A stretch of 64,000 bases of DNA, from positions 14,280,298 to 14,344,297 of the forward strand of contig CM068590.1 in NCBI GenBank assembly GCA_035048485.1. The letters run 5' to 3'. The notes below the pieces were generated by a model. That model was not told where the DNA came from. It saw nothing but the letters and a program-made list of their open reading frames with translations, and did no database searches. Both the position numbers and the translations under genes were made by a program. The DNA comes from Pteria penguin. Its lineage: Eukaryota > Mollusca > Bivalvia > Pterioida > Pteriidae. Below, piece after piece: positions 21,440 through 33,276 of this stretch. Positions within the stretch are counted from its first letter, which is position 1; each line of letters begins with the position of its first letter.

Positions 21440-22690
21440 AAAACGATTTAAGACAGGTTTCGTGTGGGAAGCAAATAAATATCTGTAAGTAATAGATCTG
21501 CTATGATTTCAATATATCCGCCATATTTTATCCGGTGTTAGACTGATCGGTCTTCAAAAACAACAAATTTACAGACAGTAATTGAATTCTGAGCTTTTTG
21601 CGGATGCATGTGCAATTTTGTGCTTATGAGATTAACTGGTGCTTCAAAGACTGATTTATTTAATTTCATAAGCGTTTCTGCAAATCTCGGCGTGAATTTG
21701 ATTATCGTTTTGGGTTTTGGAATTTAATATCACATTAACGTTACAGCACTTCCGGTGCAAATCCAGGGTGATCTATAAGATATGGACTGATACTAGTAAC
21801 AAATCATAGAGGAAATAAATTATTTCTGATGGTATCTAAGACATTTTGAAAAAGGAAGATTCATTCCACCAAAGAATGCAACTATACACCCCTCCCATTC
21901 CGTTGCCCAGTCCTCTGGATTCGCAATAGCATGGTTTACTGCTTCTTTCACACGCACAAGTACTCTTTAAACCGGAAGTGAAATTAACAAGTTTAGGATG
22001 ATGTCACAGCTTGCTTTGAGATGTTCAGGTTTTTACACTAATGAAATCAATGGAATCAACACATTTAACCGAAATGTTTTATTTAACATGCAACGACATG
22101 TTGATAACAGTAACTGCTTGCACGAAACAACATTGCTTTTATTGGATATTTAGCTCGGCTCCCGTGTGTAAAATGAGTGAAAATTGACGATTCCCACATA
22201 GTTTTTGTAGTTTTGGTTGGTGAAACCAGAATACAGGTTCATATTTCAAAGTTTACTTAGAGTTTTATAATATTAGTATCTTGCAATAAATGAGTAAATT
22301 GGATAGAATTTTCATGAAGTAAAAAAAAAAAAAGATAAAGTAAAATAATAATAATAATAAATAAATAAATTTAACTGTATCAATTTTTCATATCCACGAG
22401 GGAAGATATATCGGGGATAGTTTTATACATTCACGGGGTACTACTATTAACAGGAAACACGTTTTACAGAAAAGTTGACAAAACTCATAAGGTTTTATTC
22501 ATGTCTGGTTATTGCAATGTATTTAGTATAAGACAATCATATGTATAGAGCACCGCACATAGCCTGGATCTTGCAGAATATATGTAAACAGGTATTTGTT
22601 AATAAAATAAAAAAAATAATAATAATAAATAAATAAAAAAAAAGGGGGGGATTGGTTTACAGTTGTTCACAAACTCTTGTTAATCTTAAG
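21440..22690. other. Unassigned DNA with short A-rich repeats
   Basis: Simple (AAT)/(AAAT) runs occur at 22320-22370 and 22608-22650. No gene or transposon signal is supported. Confidence 0.5.
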
Positions 22691-22699
22691 TTTACATAG

Positions 22700-23110
22700 C
22701 AATTACAAATTTATATGAGTAAATGTGTATATGTATGTATACATATTTATGCAGGTACGCCTGTGAAATATTTTGTTTACATGTATTTTTAAAGTATGTA
22801 TTTGTGTATGTATGTATATGCACGCATGTGTTTTCATGTGTGCATACGGGTAATATATGTATATCTATATGTATAACAACATAGATACATGTATGCGAAT
22901 GTTTATATGTATATGTGGATATGTATGTGTCTTCTTTTGTCTGCATGTATCTATGTATGTATTTGTGAATGTATGTATATGCATGCATGTGTATATGTTT
23001 TTTGCATATGCACATATCTGTGTGGTTTATATGTTTGCATGTGTATGTGTATCTCAATGTGCAAGGGGTACAGTCTTTTGAATATCTATGCATAAATGAA
23101 TATGATTGAA
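22700..23110. repeat. Degenerate (ATGT)n / (TATG)n array
   Basis: About 400 bp of TATGTATGTG-like sequence with many variants. His/Tyr/Cys-rich ORFs on both strands are translations of the repeat. Confidence 0.85.
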
Positions 23111-24430
23111 TACATGAAAAGTATAGTTGTTTATCGACATTTATGATGTACATATTTATGCTTGCATATCCATATGAGCTTATTTGTAAATGAATGCAAG
23201 TAATCGCATGCATAGGTAAAATCTGTAATGCATAGACGAATGTAATCTCAACACCTACTTTTTAAAATGTTATATCGGTGTACAGGAAAGTATACTTATA
23301 TGTACTTACACGTTGTATTAATATATGTATCCTGTATTTGAAATAAGCATATATTTTGTTATCGATTTTATCCTGACCCGGGATACTAACGAACACTGTA
23401 AAAAAATAAAAAAAAAAGTAAAAATTACCTTCTATATTTCTAAATATCTTGTCTGTGCTATTCTATGTATAGTAATAAACATTTTTTATCATTTCAGTTA
23501 AAATAAAATAGAAAAAAACCCCTAACTTTTTCGAAAAGTATTCCTTGTATATGACAATCTTGTGTACTTAAGATTAAATATCATATAAGCAGTGTAAGTT
23601 ATATGTAGATTCTGTCTTTATGTATGTGTGTGTCTCTATGCAGAAATAAAGAAAGAAATCAAAAGTGGTCGGCTGGGACGGGGTGGGGTGGGGGTTGCAA
23701 AAGCTGTATTTTCTATTTCCATTGGCAAAAGTCGAAGTTAACTGTGTCTTTATCCTAAAAATCAGCAATTAAGATTAAGGGACTTCTCCCCATTTAAATG
23801 AAATTAAGATATCTATCTCATATTATTTTTTCTCAAGGTTTTATTTTATAAGTATCCAATAGAGTTTTCCCATGTGATGTCACACTACTAGCAGAAGCGG
23901 CCATGTTGGATTTCAACCTTCGAGTATCTCTCCAATACTACCTATAAACATAATTAAATTTTTGAGAAATTTACAGATTATCAAGGCCAGATTTCGTGAC
24001 TTCAGTCTCAATTACTCAGTAAATATAATCAATCGGTTAAAAATTTAATAAAACGTTTAGATATACAATGCAATGCCATTACATTAAAAAAAAAAATAAG
24101 TTAAATCAAACACTTTTGCGCGGGCAGTGATGGATAAAGTCTGAGAGTTGTCATCAAATAGGGGAGATAACTCTAGCCAATTTGAGGAAAACAAGATTGT
24201 ATAGGAACACACTATATATATATCAATGTGGGGGTTACATATTTTATTCAATAAATGCATAAAAAATCAGATATTGAACTTAATTCATACACAACTCTTA
24301 TCGTGTTTCTCCCACCCTCTTCTCTATATAAAACAAATCGATTACTCAATGACATACTTTAAGTGTTTTATTATGTGAATTGATAAGAACGATACTACGT
24401 ATCATTATAAGAGCCCTCTACCGGCGACAC
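23110..24430. other. Unassigned AT-rich DNA
   Basis: Nothing supported. Short motifs such as GAAGCGGCCATGTTGGATTT near 23895 echo GGCCAT segments of foldback elements elsewhere, but no paired end is present. Confidence 0.45.
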
Positions 24431-24587
24431 AAGTAGCTGAGTGGGCATGCGCGGAACCAGCATTGGGAATGCGCGGAACCAGGATTGTCAAGGACTTTTG
24501 TGGAAATCAATATGCTTTGCGGCGGCGAATTTTGAATTAGCTCCGGGGAGTTCTTCTCCTTGTAATTTTATTTATGATGTTTTATGC

Positions 24588-24720
<133 letters not shown>

Positions 24721-24799
24721 ATCCGAAAACGGAGCCCACATGTGTGTTAGCTAAATTACTCAGGCATTTTTGGTGCCAATCTGGATTTTTACTGGTAAA

Positions 24800-24853
24800 T
24801 ATGTGGCGAAAAGAGGGGCCCTGGGCCCCCGTTTCTTTCTAAATCCGTCACTG
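24800..24853. mobile_element. Single hAT-like terminus
   Basis: GGGGCCCTGGGCCCCCGTTT and CTAAATCCGTCACTG resemble the right ends of the poly-G foldback elements; inverted, the end reads CAGTGACGGATTTAG. No matching left end was found, so it is a truncated copy. The ATGCGCGGAACCAG motifs at about 24445-24475 may be related. Confidence 0.4.
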
Positions 24854-24930
24854 CGGTGGTGTGAATCCAACCCGGAACCTCTAGGACTCATGCCAAGCAG
24901 GTTTCCTATTGAACTATGTCAGCTCTATAA
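24854..24930 (-). mobile_element. Solo tRNA-like SINE head
   Basis: In reverse orientation a B-box region (AACCCGGAACCTCTAGG, shared with the SINE at 30163) and an A-box-like end lie 70-75 bp apart. No SINE body is attached. A true tRNA is unlikely because the acceptor stem does not pair. Confidence 0.55.
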
Positions 24931-25075
24931 ATAGATAGATAAATACAAAGTTAAATCGAGGAATAAATAAAAAAAAAAGATAAATGAATAAAGAAACAAG
25001 TAAATAAATAAATAGATAGATAAATAAACAAATAAATAATAAATAAGTAAATAAGTAAATAAATAAATGAATAGG
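24931..25075. repeat. (AAAT)n / (GATA)n repeat
   Basis: Degenerate tetranucleotide A-rich repeat. Confidence 0.85.
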
Positions 25076-25096
25076 GATCATGCTAAACCTTCGAAT

Positions 25097-25285
25097 TTAA
25101 GAAAAATATGTAAAAAATCTGAAGAAAAAATTACTAAAATTTGACAGAAATGTTGTTTCATTGATACGTCTGCGAATCAAGGGGATACTGTCGCTGATTG
25201 AAATGTCACTTTCATACAGGAAAAAAGATTTCAAAAAAGTTTTGAGTTCCAATTCCCTTTTGAAACATATATCTGCCATGGGCAC
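25097..25285 (-). CDS. Unassigned ORF, possible exon
   Basis: A 62-codon frame has a mixed, charged N-terminal half (ICFKRELELKTFLKS) and a Phe-rich end that is AT-driven. No good acceptor or donor is visible. It is kept only because it lies among other exon-like minus-strand segments. Confidence 0.1.
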   Translation of the reverse strand: MPMADICFKRELELKTFLKSFFLYESDISISDSIPLIRRRINETTFLSNFSNFFFRFFTYFS

Positions 25286-25779
25286 CTTTTCAATAACTAT
25301 ATATCAAGTAGAATATAGATGCATGCACGCAGAATGACCTCCAAAACCCCCCTACCACACGAGACGATTTCAAGGTCCGAACCCATAACGTCTAAGGTGG
25401 TAAATAACCGGAGTCAAATTATGTCATTGAAAGCACTTGGAGATGTCAAGCATTATTGTTCCCTAATATAGGAGAGATTTGAAAAGCAAGAAATCAACCT
25501 AGTGTATAGCTCTCTATGATAGGTTTTCAATTTTCTTGTCGCCAAATTTTGATTTAGAATGGAAAACGAACCGAGTTACACAGATTCTGACAGATTTCTT
25601 GTTAAATAAATCAAACTAATGATGGCATGCTTTCATTGGCCTCGCTTTCACTAAAATCTTCGTCACTTGGAAGCTTCACTTTCTCATATTTCGCGCAATT
25701 ATATAAATTAAATTTAGGATATGTCAATTAATTCCGTAAGGTAACGCATTTGATATGAAGGCTGTATAGAAAATCATAA

Positions 25780-25974
25780 TCATTCGCGCAGATTCTCAGT
25801 GCTTTTGACAGGTGCGTTGAGTAAATCTGTCTTGAGAGTACGACCCGTGACCATTTGATCGATTTGGGTTTTGAAAACTATCTTTCCATTTATCTGGTTA
25901 TTAAAGAGCATTGAAGACCAATCTTCCCACCCTGACACCCTAACGGTAGTTGAAAATGTCGTACGCAGTTCCAT
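25780..25974 (-). CDS. Unassigned ORF, possible terminal exon
   Basis: A 64-codon frame ends in TGA at 25780. The residues are balanced (VRVSGWEDWSSMLF; GKIVFKTQIDQM) and unlike repeat translation. A moderate acceptor (CTTTCCTGTGAG) lies three bases before the ATG, and that start would be in phase 0, matching the end phase of the candidate exon at 27700-27785. The first 31 bp belong to a local 137-bp tandem duplication. No family is recognised. Confidence 0.17.
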   Translation of the reverse strand: MELRTTFSTTVRVSGWEDWSSMLFNNQINGKIVFKTQIDQMVTGRTLKTDLLNAPVKSTENLRE

Positions 25975-26213
25975 GTACTCACAGGAAAGATTCAGATATT
26001 TTTTTTAATTTCCAAATTGATTAATTTTAGACATACTTTGCATTTCAAGCAGATAATTAAGAACTTTTATCATTATTAAACGGTAGTTGAAAATGTCGTA
26101 CGCAGTTCCATGTACTCATAGGAAAGATTCAAATATTTTTTTAATTTCCAAATTGATTAATTTTAGACATACTTTTCATTTCAAGCAGATAATAAAGAAC
26201 TTTTATCATTATT
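25944..26213. repeat. 137-bp tandem duplication
   Basis: The segment starting CGGTAGTTGAAAATGTCGTA at 25944 recurs at 26081 with about five differences. It looks like a young slippage or unequal-exchange event. Confidence 0.92.
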
Positions 26214-26300
26214 ACTTTCTTGGCAGTGTGTTTTAAAGTGTAAGTGTTTATTTTATTGTTTAACCTTTTTGACTTTGAAATACATGTATGTTTACATGTA

Positions 26301-26630
26301 ATGAATTTAAGTCTTGTAGATGAAAAGCATGAAATCTCCATTATTTCAAAATATTTTAACCGTCTATTCTATTCTTTTCTACTCTACTTTATTCTTTTCA
26401 GTTATGTTCCATAATGAATTTAAGTTTTGTATACATATGGTTATATGGAACCCGTGATCACCATTATTTCAAAACATAATAACACTCTATTCTATTCCTT
26501 CGTGTCTTTTCTATACTTTTCTGTCCTGTCCATTTCTATTCTGTCCTTACCTATTCTGTTTTTTTTTTATTCTTTTAATATCTTCTGTCCTTTTCTACTA
26601 TTCTTTCATACTCCGTAGTATACTTTTCTA
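26301..26630. repeat. 113-bp partial duplication and (TTCTA)n-like tract
   Basis: ATGAATTTAAG at 26301 recurs at 26414 together with CCATTATTTCAAAA, within degenerate TTCTATTCTATTC pentanucleotide sequence that continues on the far side of the SINE at 26641. Confidence 0.75.
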
Positions 26631-26640
26631 TCTAGACTTT

Positions 26641-26868
26641 AAGCCGGTGTGGCCTAGTGGATGAGGTGCTCGGCTCATGACCTAGAGGACCCGGGTTCGA
26701 TTCCCACCCTGGGTACACCGCTGTTTTGTATTTTCGATTAGACAGTAAAACTCAAGGTTGTGTGGGTCTGTTGCAAAGGTAGAAATTTCTATGCAATTCA
26801 TCAGGCAGATGCCGTCACGACGTGAAATTATCGTAGAGTGAAGTAAAACAATAATCTATCTATCTATT
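26641..26868 (+). mobile_element. SINE family 1 copy inserted in a TTCTA tract
   Basis: The head has TGTGGCCTAGTGGATGAGGT and B box GGTTCGATTCC. The body is shortened: CAGTAAAACTCAAGG is followed directly by TGTGGGTCTGTTGCAAAGG. The tail is CTAT-type. The flanks CTATCTAGACTTT and CTATTCCAGACTT look like an imperfect target duplication. Confidence 0.87.
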
Positions 26869-27392
26869 CCAGACTTCAGTTAAATTCTATTCTTATCTGT
26901 ATTCTTTGCTAGGTTCTATTAATCTTATTAGATATTTTTGTACACTTCTCTCTTCTACTATTTCACACTACTGGTACTTTTAAAATTCTATTCCAGTTTC
27001 TTTTTTTTTTCTTTTGTTTGTTGGGGTTTATTTCCCTTTGCTATTTTATCTATAATGAAAATATATTCATTCTTTTCTACTCAATCCACAGATGATATAG
27101 CTAGGGTGATACGCGTCCTCTCGAAACATACATGTCCAGTAATGAGCTATACCAAACTATACCAAAACTCTGACACGCACACACACATACATACACACAA
27201 ATGGACGTTGAAACATTCAAAACGACATGTTTCAGTCAATATAGATCTTTTACAATGTGTTTATTCCGTAATGATTTTAAGTGTTAAGTGTATAGCTAAA
27301 TTATGATTCTCTACAGAATATAGTATCTACAAAATTGCAGATGAATTTCTCGAAGTTTTCATACATGTCGAAGTTTTCAGTTATATAAATAG

Positions 27393-27395
<3 letters not shown>

Positions 27396-27460
<65 letters not shown>

Positions 27461-27468
27461 TATATATA

Positions 27469-27499
<31 letters not shown>

Positions 27500-27543
27500 G
27501 TATTATTGTTATTATTATTATAATAATAATTATTATTATTACT

Positions 27544-27598
<55 letters not shown>

Positions 27599-27600
27599 TG
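27396..27600. repeat. (AT)n then (AAT/ATT)n microsatellite
   Basis: About 37 AT units run to 27472, followed by AAT on one half and ATT on the other, so the tract can fold back on itself. Confidence 0.95.
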
Positions 27601-27627
27601 TGTGATGTAATAATTAAGGTTCAAAAG

Positions 27628-27785
27628 TTAACTTTTCAAGTTATGAGAACGATCCCCACCATTGAAAACTTCATAATCCACCATTGAATTTCGTCTTACC
27701 AAGCGTTCCTCCATAGACATATCGACTTCGTCTTTAGAATCAAATACACATTCATCTAAAACAAGCGCCACTTTTACTTTCATAT
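27628..27785 (-). CDS. Candidate exon (terminal, or internal with donor at 27699), unknown protein
   Basis: The acceptor is strong (TTGACTTCTCTTTCAG before 27785). The open frame, 51 codons from the ATG at 27783, reads KVKVALVLDECVFDSK then DEVDMSMEERLVRRN and ends in TAA at 27628. A consensus donor CTTG-GTAAGA at 27699 gives an alternative internal exon of 86 bp (27700-27785) ending in phase 0. RRNS resembles a basophilic kinase site. The frame joins in phase with the candidate exon 28089-28188. No homology is recognised. Confidence 0.25.
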
Positions 27786-28088
27786 CTGAAAGAGAAGTCA
27801 AGTAAATATTCCCTTATCAGGTACTAAGTGACATTTTAACAAGGGAAGCAATAAAGAGGATGGAATAGCCAAATATTGAGTGCATTAACCTCCACCCCTT
27901 CCTACGTCTATCTGTCAAAACCGTTTGATAAATAATTAATAACCGCAGATTGGATTGTGAGAGAGGCGCGATAATTTTCTTCATATTTGTTCCCTATTCA
28001 AACATAATTGAGTGAAGGCGCCTTGCTTCCCTTATATCATTACAAAGTAAACTTATCGAACGGTTTTCACTTTTAACGGAAGACTTAC

Positions 28089-28188
28089 ACGACCCATAAC
28101 GTTGTTGACACAGAAGCAAATTACCTTGGCCATGCTTTTTATATTTGTAATCAAATGAGCATTTATACAGCATTGTAAACAGCGCCAT
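28089..28188 (-). CDS. Candidate exon upstream of 27628-27785, unknown protein
   Basis: The frame is open from ATG 28188 and leaves at GGGTCGT-GTAAGT (28088), a strong donor, in phase 1. The next exon starts with two bases, restoring a Tyr codon, across a 303-bp GT-AG intron. Without splicing the frame runs on to 27994 (64 codons), and residues around YKKHGQGNLLLCQQRYGSCK faintly recall a FLYWCH zinc finger, which lacks its final His pair here. Both readings are weak. Confidence 0.2.
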
Positions 28189-28189
28189 C

Positions 28190-29250
28190 CATCAGTGAAG
28201 TAGTTCCGGCATGTATTGCTACGCGACACGGAATAGGTTTGTCACTTTAGCTAAAGATTTCTCTTGACGGCTTAGTGGTGCTGACGCCTCTATGTAGAAC
28301 CGTGTGTAGCAACATTCAGCTATGTTTATTGTCCTCTTTCATTCCTTTTTTCACTTTCATTTAAAGTGCATTTTCGTGTAGTTTCCTTTTAGTACCTGTT
28401 CATTTTATGTAGCATATTCTTTTTTTTTTCTTTTTCTTCAACCTGCACTAAGTAATATTATGTATATGTTCTGTAAGAGAATTATATTATATCATAACGC
28501 ATTTATATCCATGTTATAATGTAAAATTATAAAAACCATACTATATGTAGATAATTATAAGAGACACACATAATGCTAAAAATCAAAAAGAGATGAAGCA
28601 AATGAAAAAAAGGGGGGGGGGGGAAACAGAACAAGCAAACACGCCAAAAAAAAAAAACCACCCTGCAAAATATTGCATTTTATTAATACTTGTTAAAATA
28701 TTAAAAGACGAAGTGATTGACATATTTGGTAGAATATAAATACTAAGTCTACAGGATTTCTTCTTTTGTTGTTTGAATTCAGCTTTCCCATGTGTCCAGT
28801 TTACATAGGATAAAAACGTCGCTCTATCACACTGAGAAGCGAATGACGAATTAAACCGCATTAAACAAAGCCACTGTCTCGTCTTTACAGAGGGATACAG
28901 ACAATAATGCCTTTGTTTAAAATATCTTAACTATGATTCTATTGACCTTTATATTGATATCAAGGGATTAAGATGCTAAAAATGTTATTCCTACATAGAC
29001 ACATCTAGAGATGGCTGATTTCAGACCACCACCACCGGAATTTGCAAAGTATATACGATGATTTATGAACGAAGTTGAAATATGACAATTGTGCCCTTAG
29101 CAATGAGGACAGAAAGAAATCGCAAAATTAATATTTATATCATTTGATTACTTCTGATATTCCTGTCATGTTATGACTTTTGATCAGGACTATCAAAAGC
29201 TATCAAATGACATTTATCATGAATGCAAGATTTTAACCACCTCCCATCCC
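28190..29250. other. Unassigned DNA
   Basis: G and A homopolymer runs occur at 28603-28622 and 28646-28658. No other signal is supported. Confidence 0.45.
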
Positions 29251-29254
29251 CCTT

Positions 29255-29465
29255 TCGGAAAAAATTCCTGTCACAAGTTCGATCCCAACTAGCGACAACC
29301 AGTGTTCTGTCTTTCTAGAAGACAATAAATACCGAGGTCCCGAGTTATGATAGCCATTGATATGTCAAAGATTCCTAACTACTGGGAGAATAGGGGAGGG
29401 GGAGGGTCAAATTATTCTGTGTATTGTATCAAGCACGTATTATCACTAAGCAAACGGCACAAATT
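29255..29465 (+). mobile_element. SINE family 1, degraded copy
   Basis: AAGTTCGATCCCAACTAGCG is the B-box region, followed by GTGTTCTGTCTTTCTAGAAG, ATACCGAGGTCCCGAGTTAT and GTCAAAGATTCCTAACTAC, all in family 1 order. The A box and tail are not recognisable. Confidence 0.7.
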
Positions 29466-29534
29466 TTTAGAATGATAGGTTATCCTTCGTTTCTTTAAAA
29501 GGTCAGCAATCACCAAGTTATCAGCTATCCTTCC

Positions 29535-29625
29535 CGCCTTCCTCTCTTCCTTCCATCTTTCCATCCATCCATCCATTCAGCCATCCATCTCTCTATTCCT
29601 CCCTCCATTTCTACATCCTACCATT
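29535..29625. repeat. (CCAT)n / pyrimidine-rich tract
   Basis: CCATCCATCCATCCATT flanked by CTTCC-rich sequence. Confidence 0.85.
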
Positions 29626-30059
29626 CTTCCTTTATCAAAAATTCACCCAAAATATATTCATTTAAAGCCATCCCCTTTTCTCCACTTACATCAACCCGTC
29701 AATCATCGGTACCCCATCCCATTTCCCAGCATTCTCTCCCACAATCATTAACACCTCCGCAGTGCAATATATATAAGGCACCAAAACGTATCACATAGAA
29801 TAAGATAATTCGTCTTTAATCGTTCCCCTTCTCTCACAGTGTTCGCCTAATAAGCCGAGTGGCTCCTCTGTTCGTGTATGTAACGCATACCTTGGGTATA
29901 GGTAATCCCGTTAAGTGGCTATGTCTCGTCAGTTTTCAAAACCGTATTAAACTCTAATCTCGCAAGCAAAAAAGTTGATCCTCAACCAGTTTGATATCAT
30001 TACGATATCGTTACGAAGCGAGAGTGTTTTTCCTTATTTCTCTTCAATATTAAATCATA

Positions 30060-30533
30060 CAGGCACGGATCCAGAATGTTGTGTAGAAAGGGTCCACCCC
30101 TTATGAATTTCCCGGAGAGTGGGACCGCCCATGATTTTGTATGTAAATTTACTTATTATACATTGATTGATTGATTGATTGATTATTGTTTTACGTCACT
30201 CCACGGTTATTTCACGTATGTGGTGACGGAATCTGTCTGATGCATTGCATAGAAATTTCTACCTGTGCAACGTACCCACCTGAAGCAGTGAAGGAAATTT
30301 TACGTGCCACGCCGACCGTGACACGGGACCTCGGTTTTTACTGTCTCAAAAGATAGACAGAACACTGGTGTGCACAGGGCGAGAATCGAACCCGGAACCT
30401 CTAGGTCACGAGTTGAGCACCTCATCCACTAGGCCAACCGACTTTATTTTACATCGAAAAATAACAAGTACTGTAATTTTCGCCGAATCGCAGGGTGGGT
30501 ACAGACCCCTGGTCCACCCCTCTGGGTCCGCGA
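30060..30533. mobile_element. hAT-like foldback element split by a SINE
   Basis: The left end CAGGCACGGATCCAGA is matched by the inverted right end, which reads ATTCGCGGACCCAGA. GGGTCCACCCC (left) and GGTCCACCCCT (right) extend the arms. The SINE at 30163-30443 lies inside. This gives a relative order: the DNA element first, the SINE second. Confidence 0.65.
30163..30443 (-). mobile_element. SINE family 1 copy, full length
   Basis: The tail (GATT)n lies at 30166-30184 and the head at 30370-30441 with a reversed B box (GAATCGAACCC) and A box (CCACTAGGCC). The flanks CTTATTATACAT and CTTTATTTTACAT look like an imperfect target duplication. Confidence 0.88.
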
Positions 30534-30539
30534 ATGAAA

Positions 30540-31990
30540 CACAAATGCAAGTATAAAAAAATTGTCGAATGTTCGATACTACAAAAGTGTTATTGTTTCT
30601 GTACATGGGGTTATGGTAGAGGCTTTATTTTGAGTATGTCTGCGGCATTGTTTTCATCCGAGAAAATTAAAAAAACAAACAAACCTTTTTTCATCGATGA
30701 AATAGCAGGGCTGGAAAATGGTATAGAAGTTAGTTTGATCATTTATATATGACTTACCGTTTTTAACTTTGATGGAGATCGTTAGGTTGTAGGTTCGAAT
30801 ATCATAAGTAAATAGTTGATTTTTTGTCCTTCGAAATAGTGAAAGTTGAGATCACACGAAACAGTACACGTTGGTTACTTCATAACTGTTTCGGGCGAGT
30901 TTGCTGTATCTGTTTGATTGTAAGGAAATACATCAGACAAATATAGATTTTGTAAGAATAAAATTTTATTGGATATACTTCCCTTGTGACAAGTTATCCG
31001 CCATCTTTGAGGTATATAACTGAATATTTGTTCATAAATCAATCAAAGTTGGTTTGTTTTTTTTTGCAAAACTTAAGCAAAATTTGAGGTATTAGACAAT
31101 GATTCTAAAAGTGTAATTCTCTAAAAACATTAACTAAACTTGGTATGAATATAAAGCAAGAAATCATGCTTGACCACAAATATGGCCGACAACGGGAGGT
31201 AACTCCGACTAAATTACTGCTAATGAAATCTATCTATATATAATACGGAATATCGCAACTACAATAACGTCAACATACACGCGCACTTTGTGATTATTTG
31301 GACATCAATTATGACGTAAGTTGCCCACATAAACGTACCCACATCGAGAACAATGGATTTTGTAGGAGACGAAATGCAAACTGTGACGGATTTTAGTAGT
31401 TGCGATACTCCGTATTGGAAATAAACTACTTCCCTCATCCACTCCGGTTTTTACGATTTGAAAATATTTTGAATAAAAATATATATTTCATTTTTTTTTT
31501 TTCTTTTCATGTACAGTATAAATGCGTTTGTTCCCAAATTTAAAATTACGGAGAGTAAAAAGCAGCCTAGTGCAATAAATGATGATTTATAAATTCATAT
31601 TTTAAAGAATATTTGATTTAGTTGATTTTAGTTGCTCGCTCGTTTAATGGGGAAGAAAACATTCACTCGTGTGAAATCAATAAATCTGTATTACATTTTC
31701 AAGTTCTGTATACATTTGTAACACTCTTTAATGCACACCGCCAATAATTTATTTTGAGACCAAAGTTTTATACATAATAAATATCAACTTTTAAAACTTA
31801 ATGCTAAAACACCCGAATTCTCACCACGGAACAAAAGTAATTTATCAACTTTTAAATCGCATGGCAAACTCAGATCATTTTTCAAAATCAAAGATTGATA
31901 AATTCTTATAAGATTATATTTGTCACAATGTACTTTACTTAAAATCTGCGAATTTTAAAATTCAAAGGTCTCCCTGATTACTTAGCATTT
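30540..31990. other. Unassigned DNA with a stray foldback-element end
   Basis: ATGGCCGACAACGGGAGGTA at 31182-31201 is identical to an end motif of the element at 35885-36219. The minus strand near 30768 has a strong donor (AACG-GTAAGTC) after an open stretch, but frames conflict and no acceptor is clear. Confidence 0.45.
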
Positions 31991-32309
31991 CATTTGGACA
32001 TCCGAATAACTCGAAATGAAATTTATGTACATATATCGATAGGCGACAAAGTTGACATAGGGTTTCTGTAGAGGTGTGATAATCCTGGGCATCAAAGGAG
32101 CCGACGCGAAATGTCTTTTGAGTCTCCAGGCCTTTGGTGATAAGGACGATGATGAAATGTTTAACTTTTTCAATGCTCTCCAGTTATTTAAACGACTCAC
32201 AGTGAATGAACGATGGTTGACTTTACAAAAAAGTTTATATTTATTAGGGGAATCGTATATTCGTTTCTCATATCTTGTTGTTTTGTCGATATTTTTTTTC
32301 TGCATTTAC

Positions 32310-32630
32310 GTAGGTTTTCTTATGTTGTTGTTATTGTTGCTACTGTTGTTATTTACCACTGTTATTGTTTGCTTCTGGTGTTATTTGCTACTGTTCTTGT
32401 TTGCTTTTGTTTTTGTTGCTACTGTTGTTTGCTACTGTTGTTGTTTGCCCCTGTAGTTCCTACTATTGTTATTTGCCACTGTTGTTGTTTGCTACTGTCG
32501 TTGTTTGCTTCTGTTGTTGTTGCTACTGTTGTTATTTGCCACTGTTGTTTGCTAATGTTGATGTTTGCTAATGTTGTTGTTTGCTTCTGTTGTTGTTGCT
32601 ACTGTTGTTGTTGTTGTTCTACTGCAAATA
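32310..32630. repeat. Degenerate (TGTTGT/TGCTAC)n array
   Basis: About 320 bp of TTGTTTGCTACTGTTGTTG-like sequence with irregular period. It is open in several frames, giving Val/Leu/Cys-rich peptides with no support as genes. Confidence 0.88.
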
Positions 32631-32956
32631 CATTGTAATTATTTTGAGGAATTTCCTTCAATTTTTTTTCGAACAATATTATAAAAACTCCTCCCAAACA
32701 AAAATAAAATTGCATCTGCTGCTTTTATACATGTATGGAATAGCAAGCGTTGATTTTTAGCCTGAGTAATTCAATGATAAATCTTTATGTTTTACAATGA
32801 TTACGATATTCAAAATTTGGTTTATTAAGTTTAGATTAAAAGTAAATGCATGTAAGTATTCAATGGATAACATGATAATACTTATTTCGGGATCGATGTC
32901 GGAAAGATATCGAAACCCGGTTATGGATGCATAAAATGACAGATGACATTAAAATG

Positions 32957-33276
32957 CAGTGGCATAGGAAGCAAATCAAAAATTGGGGGGGGGGGGGGCA
33001 AAAATCATGAAATAATTTACTTGATACTGAACGAATTCTGTCAGTCTACATATCGTCTCTTGGTGACTCAAAATAACAACTGTTTTCAAAAATATTTAGA
33101 TCTAGATGCACTTCTGAAATTTATTTAAGGAGTGTTGATCATATAGGATAACGTAGGACTAAATCTATAATATGTATATTGAATCATGCATCACCAAAGA
33201 AAAAATATCGCATGTTAAAAAGGGGGCGGCCTCCCCCCCCCCCCCCCCTCTACCCTCGGGTTCCTTCGCCTATGAA
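32957..33276. mobile_element. hAT-like foldback element with poly-G/poly-C arms
   Basis: The left end CAGTGGCATAGGAAGC and the inverted right end CATAGGCGAAGGAAC correspond. A G-run (about 32985-32998) faces a C-run (33232-33249), so the arms can pair. CAGTGGC termini are typical of hAT elements. The interior is non-coding. Confidence 0.6.

Noticed and set aside
30770..30860. Minus-strand cadherin-like exon ending at donor AACG-GTAAGTC
   Set aside because: The resemblance (YNLTISIKVKN) needs a frameshift to extend and the loop lengths do not match a cadherin repeat.
32076..32638. Val/Leu/Cys-rich ORFs resembling membrane proteins
   Set aside because: They arise from a degenerate TGTTGT array open in several frames.
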